Shown piece by piece: positions 18,003 through 23,269 of a stretch of 64,000 bases of DNA; within the stretch, counting starts at the first letter, position 1; every line of letters starts with the position of its first letter. Position numbers and translations under genes: made by a program. Source of the stretch: G038396625 sp038396625 (lineage in GTDB: Bacteria > Bacillota > Clostridia > Peptostreptococcales > Thermotaleaceae); the NCBI GenBank assembly GCA_038396625.1, contig CP121688.1, forward strand, positions 1,054,001 to 1,118,000, given 5' to 3'. The notes below the pieces were generated by a model. It was given only the letters and a program-made list of their open reading frames with translations. It was not told the DNA's origin and did not search any database.

Positions 18003-18176
18003 CTATACAAAACTTAACTGTTCTGCACTACAAAGCCCTTTTCTTTCAATAGCATTTAACTGTTCCCAAGACAATTTTTTTACGCAATTCCTACAAAAGC
18101 CTTTTCTTTCATTTGCTTTATAGATCACCATATCTCCTTGACTATGATAATTTAAGCAACATTTACAAAAGTACAT
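18003..18176 (-). CDS. Small zinc-ribbon protein of the phage
   Basis: A 57-residue protein starting MYFCKCCLNYHSQGDM. Cys4-x2-Cys7 and Cys28-x2-Cys31 form a two-knuckle zinc ribbon; the C-terminal half is helical and charged. GGGGG lies eight bases before ATG 18176. It sits between the ATPase and rep genes, 13 bases from the former. It may be a DNA-binding or transcription accessory protein; no closer family is recognised. Confidence 0.7.
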   Translation of the reverse strand: MYFCKCCLNYHSQGDMVIYKANERKGFCRNCVKKLSWEQLNAIERKGLCSAEQLSFV

Positions 18177-18189
18177 AGATTATTACCCC

Positions 18190-18915
18190 CTATACAAACT
18201 GAATCCTTTCAGTTCTGTCTATATAATCTTTACTCTTTGCACTTTCTAACATTTGGTAACTATCGTAACTATCTCGAAGTTCGTCTGTCTGTACAAATAA
18301 TTTACGTGTCTTAGGGCGTATTTTCATTCTTCTGTTTACATCTGGTGTAGATAAAAGCATTTCATAATCTTCCCAATCATAGAATTTTAGACTGGTAAGT
18401 CTGCCAAAACGAGTCTTGCATTCTGCAACATGCATAGTTAGCTCACGAAACACTTTATCAATACGATTCCACCTCTGAGCAGTATATAAGATTCTTTTTC
18501 CATGACCTTTACGATTTTGCGTAAGGAGTGTAAGCAACTCCGTAGGGAATTTCTTAAAGTCCCGAGAATTAAACTCATTTTGAACTTCATCCCATGCGAA
18601 TATGGTTGGTTTATCGTATGTCTCCAGCAACATCCTCCAATTATCAAAGGGAGCGTCTTGATCTCTCCAAAAGTAATTAGTAAAGATATATATTCTATCA
18701 CCATATTTCTCTCGAAGCTTTTGTAACTCGTAACTCATAGCCATTGTTTTCCCATAGCCAGGCAAGCCTAAATAACCATAGATACCATAAAGATGGATTT
18801 TTTTATTCTTTTTATTTTTAATTGCCCTGCGTATATCGATAAGCTTCCATTTCAATAATTCCAAAAACAACGGGAAACGATGATTTTTAATTCGATTTTT
18901 AAAACAGACTTTCAC
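18190..18915 (-). CDS. Zot/pI-like phage assembly ATPase
   Basis: A 241-residue P-loop ATPase of the zonular-occludens-toxin-like family, the assembly motor that extrudes filamentous phage. Walker A is GLPGYGKT (about 50-57), Walker B is PTIFAWDEVQNEF, and the sensor-like segment is LTQNRKGHGKRILYTAQ. Classical pI/Zot proteins have a membrane helix after the ATPase domain and a periplasmic tail; this one ends in a soluble charged C-terminus with no hydrophobic segment, so it must reach the membrane through a partner. GTG start at 18915 with GAGGGGG seven bases upstream. It is preceded by about 250 bases of non-coding sequence with a strong hairpin. Confidence 0.9.
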   Translation of the reverse strand: MKVCFKNRIKNHRFPLFLELLKWKLIDIRRAIKNKKNKKIHLYGIYGYLGLPGYGKTMAMSYELQKLREKYGDRIYIFTNYFWRDQDAPFDNWRMLLETYDKPTIFAWDEVQNEFNSRDFKKFPTELLTLLTQNRKGHGKRILYTAQRWNRIDKVFRELTMHVAECKTRFGRLTSLKFYDWEDYEMLLSTPDVNRRMKIRPKTRKLFVQTDELRDSYDSYQMLESAKSKDYIDRTERIQFV

Positions 18916-19165
18916 TTTAAAACCCCCTCAACTAAGGTGCGCCATAGCTTTTGAAATAAGCCAAAATAAAAAGCCGCAGCCTTACAAAATATTTAGCCTT
19001 CATACGCTTCGCTTTTTTCTTACAAAATCCGCTCACAGATTTATTTAAGAGAAACTTTAACACGCAGGGGATAAAACCATTGCTCCGCTACCCCCTGCGA
19101 AGAAAATTTATATAAACGCAGTTCGCTCAAATATATGTATAGATAGAACGACCAATTCCCTAAAT
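18916..19165. other. Non-coding phage region with strong hairpin (candidate origin or packaging signal)
   Basis: 250 bases without a supported gene. A perfect 8-bp arm pair CGCAGGGG (19063-19070) and CCCCTGCG (19092-19099) encloses a 21-base loop. Filamentous phages keep their origins and packaging hairpin in such gaps. Only very short open frames are found here, none with a proper ribosome binding site. Confidence 0.45.
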
Positions 19166-19411
19166 TTAATCGACCCCAGGCAGCTTCTTATACAACCATT
19201 CAATTATCGCCCATGCCATATGAGCCATCATCCAAAAGATCACATTGCCAATCACTACAAACCATACATCAGCAGGGAAGAACATGAGTCCCTTTGAAAG
19301 CAAATTCGCAAAATCAAGTGACCATGAGGGCAATGTTGCGCCTACAGGAATGTGTACAACCAAACGATTTAATATAGCGAAAACAGGGGAAAACAACAAT
19401 TCGATAATCAT
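19166..19411 (-). CDS. Small membrane protein, pVI-like minor structural protein
   Basis: An 81-residue hydrophobic protein with two to three membrane segments (about 1-20, 40-55, 52-72) ending in a charged tail KKLPGVD. Its ATG overlaps the stop of the upstream gene (ATGA), indicating translational coupling. Position directly after the adsorption gene and before the Zot-like ATPase corresponds to gene VI of M13, whose product caps the virion end with pIII. Sequence similarity alone would not establish this; the assignment is by position, size and hydrophobicity. Confidence 0.7.
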   Translation of the reverse strand: MIIELLFSPVFAILNRLVVHIPVGATLPSWSLDFANLLSKGLMFFPADVWFVVIGNVIFWMMAHMAWAIIEWLYKKLPGVD

Positions 19412-20319
19412 TTTTCAACCCCCCAAAAAGTTAATTGTTGACCTTGACCATCAGATTTACCACTTGCAGGAATATAGTCGCTACCACGTATTAAACGATA
19501 TACTTGGCGATAATTGTATATAGCTAAAAGCACGAACATTACACCTTTTATCCACTTTCTAATAGTAGGCAAAACCGAATTGATAATAGATGCATCTAAG
19601 AAAACCACTTCACGCCCCATAACATTTCCTGTAATACTTGAAAATTCACTTGATTGCAGATTCTTAACAGTCTCTAGAACAGATATATATGAACTAACAC
19701 TAAGACGAGATTCAAGGGTATTTTGCAACGTATTTATTTTTTCACTAAAGAAAGTATCACTTGGCACAAATAACCCCTTGATTCCATCTAACATTAGAGA
19801 AGGAAGGCTCAAAATAACGTCCTTAACAGCATTAATTCTCTCAGCAACAAAATCAAATTTACCAATTAAAAAATCCTTGAAAGCTGTAAAAACTAAACTA
19901 GGTAATTCAATAATTCTAGTGATCAGATCAGAAAACCATCCTGCTATTGAATCTTTTAATTCAACAATTATTGTAATCAAATCAGAAAACCATCCTGCAA
20001 TCAAATCTTTCAATTCAACTACATTTGCAATCAAATCAGTAAACCATCCTGCAAAAGGTGCAAAAAATGTGCCAATCCTATCCCCTAAAACAGACAAATT
20101 ATTTATAACAATTTGCCTTAAATTAAGAATCTTATCAATTACATCTACAAGTCCTTCACCTAAAAAATTTATTGGACTTACAAGAAATTCAATAGCTTCT
20201 TTAAAAGGGTTGGTAACAACATCAAGGATATCAAGAGGATTCCAACTCCAACCAGTATCCCCGCCTGTGTCGCCACCATCTGAGGGATATCCTCCACCGT
20301 CACCGGAGGTTGAGCCGAA
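19408..20319 (-). CDS. Phage adsorption protein, C-terminal part in the -1 frame
   Basis: A 303-residue reading frame. It opens just upstream of the nine-T run and has no ATG, GTG or TTG codon in its first 74 codons; the first possible start (TTG 20097) has no ribosome binding site. It begins FGSTSGDGGGYPSDGGDTGG, a glycine-rich linker like those in pIII, then amphipathic helices. An 18-residue unit repeated three times follows (AGWFxDLIxxxxELKD; 54-base period at about 19927, 19981 and 20035), and a C-terminal hydrophobic helix (WIKGVMFVLLAIYNY) comes near the end. It is best explained as the C-terminal half of the adsorption protein, reached by -1 frameshifting or transcriptional slippage. 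A sequencing error in the homopolymer would give the same picture. Confidence 0.72.
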   Translation of the reverse strand, partial: FGSTSGDGGGYPSDGGDTGGDTGWSWNPLDILDVVTNPFKEAIEFLVSPINFLGEGLVDVIDKILNLRQIVINNLSVLGDRIGTFFAPFAGWFTDLIANVVELKDLIAGWFSDLITIIVELKDSIAGWFSDLITRIIELPSLVFTAFKDFLIGKFDFVAERINAVKDVILSLPSLMLDGIKGLFVPSDTFFSEKINTLQNTLESRLSVSSYISVLETVKNLQSSEFSSITGNVMGREVVFLDASIINSVLPTIRKWIKGVMFVLLAIYNYRQVYRLIRGSDYIPASGKSDGQGQQLTFWGVEK

Positions 20320-20759
20320 AAAAAAACCTCTGTGCCTCTATAATTAGTTATATCACGTGTTGAATAAACAATTTTGCATTGTTCTTCAGACAAATATGTC
20401 AAAGTATGAACGTTCGAACCATAATCTCTTGATTTTGAGTCAAATACAGAAGTACTTTTGTCATATGTACGCTTATAAAAACTATCACCATTGTATTCTA
20501 TACAAGTCAGATCACTAGTTTGAGAAACATAAAAAAAACCATTTAGATCATTACTATGACTCTCATAAATATAGTATCTAGAAGGATTCAATAAATTTTG
20601 AACAACAAAGAAATTTTTTTCAGAATAATCCGAACCATAACCATAAGCATTCAACGTCTCATCATCAACGCCCAAAATAGCTTCTAACGGATGTGCTGCA
20701 AAAGCAAAACTAGTAAACATCAAAACAAAAATCAAAACAATATAGATATATCTTTTCAA
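20178..20759 (-). CDS. Phage adsorption protein, N-terminal part (pIII-like), frame-0 product
   Basis: A 193-residue product. It has a signal peptide (MKRYIYIVLIFVLMFTSFAFA) and a polar, tyrosine/serine-rich extracellular domain (about 22-145). In the frame read directly, it has a hydrophobic tail (ILVGVGILLISLMLLPTLLKK) that could anchor it in the membrane. Likely start TTG 20759, with AGGAGG eight bases upstream; an in-frame GTG at 20768 overlaps the binding site itself. It follows the coat gene and hairpin, the place of gene III. A run of nine T residues at codons 145-148 allows a -1 shift into a 303-codon frame encoding a glycine-rich linker and C-terminal domain; the 450-residue fusion is the size of M13 pIII. 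Either or both products may be made. Confidence 0.78.
   Translation of the reverse strand: MKRYIYIVLIFVLMFTSFAFAAHPLEAILGVDDETLNAYGYGSDYSEKNFFVVQNLLNPSRYYIYESHSNDLNGFFYVSQTSDLTCIEYNGDSFYKRTYDKSTSVFDSKSRDYGSNVHTLTYLSEEQCKIVYSTRDITNYRGTEVFFSAQPPVTVEDIPQMVATQAGILVGVGILLISLMLLPTLLKKLLNFL
20291..20326 (-). promoter_or_regulatory. Putative -1 frameshift / slippage site
   Basis: Minus strand: codons GTT TTT TTT TCG, a nine-T run at 20318-20326 containing the slippery heptamer T-TTT-TTT in the correct frame. A CCTCC/GGAGG stem (arms at 20305-20309 and 20291-20295) starts about nine bases downstream, and an AGAGG element precedes the run. All three features are typical of bacterial -1 frameshift signals; runs of nine also favour RNA polymerase slippage. 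Confidence 0.6.
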
Positions 20760-20797
20760 ATCATTCACCTCCTAAATTCTAAACCCTAATACATAAA

Positions 20798-20831
20798 CAT
20801 GCCCCACGACGCATAGCGATTGTGGGGCATG
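20798..20831 (-). terminator. Strong hairpin between coat and adsorption genes
   Basis: Perfect 10-bp stem CATGCCCCAC / GTGGGGCATG with a 14-base loop, followed on the minus strand by TTTATG rather than a long T tract. Filamentous phages place a terminator or attenuator exactly here to make coat protein in excess of pIII; it could also act as the packaging signal. Confidence 0.65.
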
Positions 20832-20844
20832 CTGTTTTGTTTCA

Positions 20845-20985
20845 CTACAGGAATTTATAAACAATTCTAGGAATAAGCGAAACCCCAATCATTGTGCCCA
20901 TGATAGTAATTCCTACAGGTAGTAAAACGTCAAGATTGCCAGTTAAAGCAGTAGTGATAGGTGATAACATTTCAGCTGTAATCAT
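20845..20985 (-). CDS. Phage major coat-like protein
   Basis: A 46-residue protein: short N-terminal part MITAEMLSPITTALTGNLDV, one hydrophobic helix (about 19-41, with VGITIMGTMIGVSLI), and a basic end RIVYKFL. This is the size, single-helix layout and C-terminal positive charge of mature inovirus major coat proteins, although it lacks a separate cleavable signal peptide. AAGGGAGG lies seven bases before ATG. It is followed by the strong hairpin and then the adsorption gene, matching gene VIII of M13. Too short for many gene finders, so easily missed. Confidence 0.75.
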   Translation of the reverse strand: MITAEMLSPITTALTGNLDVLLPVGITIMGTMIGVSLIPRIVYKFL

Positions 20986-20999
20986 GATACAACCTCCCT

Positions 21000-21185
21000 T
21001 CAAATGAAATTTTTTAGTGTTCTGTACAGAAAATATGATACAAACGCCAGTAACAAACCAACAAGCAAGATATGAAACTGGTTAGATTGATACTGAAGCG
21101 TATAGTTGACATCTGCAAGAGAATTAATTATTTCTCCTTGATTAACAATGATTTCTTCAAGCTTATTTACAACAGCTTCATCCAT
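21000..21185 (-). CDS. Small phage membrane protein (pVII/pIX-like position)
   Basis: A 61-residue protein: an N-terminal amphipathic, coiled-coil-like helix (about 3-35) followed by one membrane helix (FHILLVGLLLAFVSYFLYRTL) and a basic end. ATG 21185 is preceded by AGAGGGC at seven bases; the ATG six bases further upstream is too close to that site. The stop codon adjoins the coat gene's binding site. By position it parallels the small minor coat proteins of other filamentous phages, but the sequence is not diagnostic. Confidence 0.65.
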   Translation of the reverse strand: MDEAVVNKLEEIIVNQGEIINSLADVNYTLQYQSNQFHILLVGLLLAFVSYFLYRTLKNFI

Positions 21186-21196
21186 TTCCATGCCCT

Positions 21197-21406
21197 CTAT
21201 GCTAGACTAAGATATAAGTTACTGTTAAACGCATTAGCATTTACTGGCATGTCAACAGGTTGGTCCTTCTTGATATCTTTAAATCTAGTCAGTTTTTCGT
21301 CAGCGACCTTCACCTTGAAGGTATCGAAACTCTCAGTTTCCACAACAACGTAATTTTTCCCATTTCTACTAATAAGACCTCTGAAATTTCCTTTTAATAA
21401 CAACAT
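21197..21406 (-). CDS. Putative phage single-stranded DNA-binding protein (gpV-like)
   Basis: A 69-residue, beta-rich soluble protein (GNFRGLISRNGKNYVVVETE..TFKVKV) with the size and strand pattern of a small OB-fold. It is the first gene of the minus-strand operon, just downstream of the divergent control region, where filamentous phages encode the ssDNA-binding protein that coats progeny DNA. AAGGAGG lies seven to eight bases before ATG. The assignment rests on size, position and fold guess. Confidence 0.6.
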   Translation of the reverse strand: MLLLKGNFRGLISRNGKNYVVVETESFDTFKVKVADEKLTRFKDIKKDQPVDMPVNANAFNSNLYLSLA

Positions 21407-21483
21407 TTTCTATTCCTCCTTTTTTATTGTCTATGAACGATAATAATCATGTGAGATATTAAGTGTATATGTCTGATGACTTG

Positions 21484-21597
21484 ATCACACTATACGTGTG
21501 ATTACTTTTCTTTATATTATCACACGTATAGTGTAAAGTCAATAATATTTTACACATTTTGTGTGAATGATTTTAAAATTATACATAATGTGTTAAA
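21484..21597. promoter_or_regulatory. Phage operator array between repressor and structural operon
   Basis: Three 19-bp dyads of the form (A/T)TNACAC-N5-GTGTGA at 21484-21502 (perfect: ATCACAC/GTGTGAT), 21519-21537 and 21549-21567. A weaker fourth is centred near 21587. Centre spacing is about 35, 30 and 29 bases. They occupy the divergent promoter region and are the probable binding sites of the adjacent XRE repressor. Confidence 0.72.
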
Positions 21598-21629
21598 ATA
21601 TTAATATTATCGGTAGGAAGGTGTTTACT

Positions 21630-22004
21630 ATGTTTGGTCAAAGACTAAAGGAATTAAGGAAAGAAAAATCATTGAACCAAAGTGAAATTGGGAAATTGCT
21701 AAATGTTTCTACAAGTACAATTGGTATGTATGAACAAGGTAGAAGAGATCCCGATACAAATACATTAAAATTTTTAGCTGAATATTTTAATGTTTCAGTA
21801 GACTATCTTCTAGGAAGAACAGACAAAAGGGAAATTGCAATAATTGAAAATGATGATATTCCAAATGAGCTAAGAGCAATAGGCGTAGAATATTTGGAAG
21901 TGAATAAAGAATTAAAAGAGAAAGGCTTTACTCCCGAAAGAATAAGAAATCTAATTGAATCATTAGAAAGAGCAGGATTGACGCATAAAAATAACAACCA
22001 ATAA
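21630..22004 (+). CDS. Phage XRE-family repressor
   Basis: A 124-residue protein with an N-terminal Cro/C1-type helix-turn-helix (FGQRLKELRKEKSLNQSEIG...VSTSTIGMYEQGRRDPDTNT, then YFNVSVDYLLGRTD). A charged, helical C-terminal half probably mediates dimerisation. There is no LexA-type peptidase domain, so induction is not by self-cleavage. It is divergent from the structural operon across an operator array. ATG 21630 is preceded by GGAAGGTG at about seven bases; an in-frame GTG at 21621 falls within that site. Confidence 0.92.
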   Translation: MFGQRLKELRKEKSLNQSEIGKLLNVSTSTIGMYEQGRRDPDTNTLKFLAEYFNVSVDYLLGRTDKREIAIIENDDIPNELRAIGVEYLEVNKELKEKGFTPERIRNLIESLERAGLTHKNNNQ

Positions 22005-22020
22005 GGTTGCTATTTTTTTT
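21990..22020 (+). terminator. Terminator of the repressor gene
   Basis: CAACC-AATAA-GGTTG with flanking AATA/TATT pairs and a T9 tract; the stem overlaps the repressor's stop codon. Confidence 0.8.
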
Positions 22021-22099
22021 TATACGCTCTATTTAAATACGTATCTTGATTAATTCTTATCAATAAAATATCTTCATCAACTATAATTATATTAATCAT
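22010..22099 (-). CDS. Possible 29-residue peptide in the phage right arm
   Basis: Open frame starting MINIIIVDEDILLIRINQDT, with AGGGGGT five bases before ATG, overlapping the repressor's terminator. It has a good binding site but is very short and has no recognisable similarity. Confidence 0.3.
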   Translation of the reverse strand: MINIIIVDEDILLIRINQDTYLNRAYKKK

Positions 22100-22212
22100 A
22101 ACTACCCCCTGTAATCTCATTTCTATCAAATAAAGGTATCACAATTCAGAACATATGTTCTGTTAAATTATACTATTTTCTACATCAATTTACAAGCTTT
22201 AAAAACCTTAAA

Positions 22213-22238
22213 AAATTAGAGCCTATAGGCTCTAAAAA
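22213..22238 (-). terminator. Terminator of the phage right-end membrane gene
   Basis: AGAGCCTATAGGCTCT palindrome followed on the minus strand by TAATTTTTT, immediately after the stop of the gene at 22239. Confidence 0.75.
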
Positions 22239-22418
22239 TTAAAATGTACTTTTTTCTTCATTTAATTTGGCATTTAGACTTTCTAAATTTCTATTGATAC
22301 TAATCAATAAATCCAAGATTTCCGTCAATCTCCAATACCAATGCATAAATTTCCTAGCAACTAAAAAAAGTATAGCTAAAAAAACAACAATAAGAATAAA
22401 AGAAATAAAATAATTCAT
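22239..22418 (-). CDS. Small single-pass membrane protein at the phage right end
   Basis: A 59-residue protein: membrane helix at about 3-25 (YFISFILIVVFLAILFLV), then an amphipathic helix with hydrophobic heptads (LTEILDLLISINRNLESLNAKL). GGAGG lies ten bases before ATG 22418; the longer upstream frame is unlikely. It has its own terminator and lies outside the structural operon, between repressor and attR, a place where prophages often carry superinfection-exclusion or lysogeny genes. Role unknown. Confidence 0.6.
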   Translation of the reverse strand: MNYFISFILIVVFLAILFLVARKFMHWYWRLTEILDLLISINRNLESLNAKLNEEKSTF

Positions 22419-22523
22419 AATAATATTTCCTCCAACACTTTTTACTAATATTTTACAATATTTGTATAAAAGTATCAATAGAGGATAAAAGTTACGGTTT
22501 TACAAGAACGTGCGTTCGTAGAA

Positions 22524-22617
22524 ACTTCGAATCTAGGCGTCGGGGGTTCGAGTCCCTCAGGGCGCACCAAAAATAAAACCGTTGGAATTTCAACGGTTTT
22601 TGTTTTGCGTTTTTTGC
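22524..22617. repeat. attR: right 94-bp direct repeat with partial tRNA-Arg
   Basis: Exact copy of 15750-15843. It includes a 46-base 3' fragment of tRNA-Arg(TCG) (22524-22569, with CCA) and a duplicate of the terminator; the 5' half of the tRNA is absent, so it is not a functional tRNA. Confidence 0.93.
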
Positions 22618-22650
22618 TATAGATTTAGTTTTTAGTGGAAAATAGGTATG

Positions 22651-23010
22651 CTATGCCTTTAACTTTTCTTCCCAATCCTTTTCTTTAAAGCCCAATAATA
22701 TGAAATCATCTGCTACAATGACAGGTCTTTTCACAAGCATCCCATTAGAAGATAATAAATCTAAAAGCTCATCCTCAGAAGCTGTTTGAACCACATCTTT
22801 TAACTTCATTTCTCTGTATAATATACCACTGGTGTTAAAGAATTTTCGGAGAGGCAGATCACTTTTATGATACCACGTTTCTAATTCTTCCTTTGTGGGA
22901 TTGTCCTCAACAATAGACCTTGCTTTAAAGTTAATACCATTATTTTCTAGCCATTGCTTCGCTCTTTTACAAGTACTGCATTTAGGATAGTGAATGAATA
23001 GATACTTCAT
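22651..23010 (-). CDS. ArsC/Spx-family thioredoxin-fold protein
   Basis: A 119-residue protein starting FIHYPKCSTCKRAKQWLENN, the CxxC redox motif of the ArsC/Spx family, with the later VKRPVIV cis-proline loop typical of the fold. Members include arsenate reductases, the RNA-polymerase-binding regulator Spx and the uncharacterised YusI/YffB group. It lacks Spx-specific context, and no ars genes are nearby, so a YusI-like role is more likely. It flanks the phage attR. Confidence 0.9.
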   Translation of the reverse strand: MKYLFIHYPKCSTCKRAKQWLENNGINFKARSIVEDNPTKEELETWYHKSDLPLRKFFNTSGILYREMKLKDVVQTASEDELLDLLSSNGMLVKRPVIVADDFILLGFKEKDWEEKLKA

Positions 23011-23269
23011 GTTTTCACACCATCTTTCTATAGATTTTTATATTCATCATTATACCCAAGAACTTCGAGGAAAAACATAAGCGAATGCACTGTCTAAAAA
23101 TGAATACTTTATGAATCATCTTAAACAGTAAAATAACTACTATAAAAACAAAAAAGTGGATTTTTTCAAAATATATAGATAATATAATTTGAACAATATT
23201 TCTAGTAATACTATAATGAAATAGAAAGAGAAGAAATCATCACATAAAAAAAGAATAGGAGCGTAAAGA

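Larger units (their letters stand above)
15750..22617 (-). mobile_element. Integrated inovirus-like (filamentous phage) element, about 6.8 kb
   Basis: Bounded by a perfect 94-bp direct repeat at tRNA-Arg(TCG). On the minus strand, reading inward from the right, it encodes an ssDNA-binding-like protein, a small membrane protein, a 46-residue coat-like protein, a hairpin, an adsorption protein in two frames, a pVI-like protein, a Zot/pI-like ATPase, a zinc-ribbon protein, a rolling-circle Rep and a tyrosine integrase. A repressor reads divergently. This order parallels M13/CTXphi-type genomes, and the size fits inoviruses. No secretin gene is present, as expected for a host without an outer membrane. 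The element is inferred to be an inovirus prophage; it may be active or cryptic. Confidence 0.88.

Noticed and set aside
18916..19020. Basic 34-residue peptide frame (start GTG near 19038) before the phage ATPase
   Set aside because: No ribosome binding site, and it overlaps a region more likely to be a replication or packaging signal.
19514..20347. 277-codon open frame on the plus strand inside the phage
   Set aside because: It is antisense to the adsorption gene, has no ribosome binding site, and its composition mirrors the codon pattern of the real minus-strand gene.
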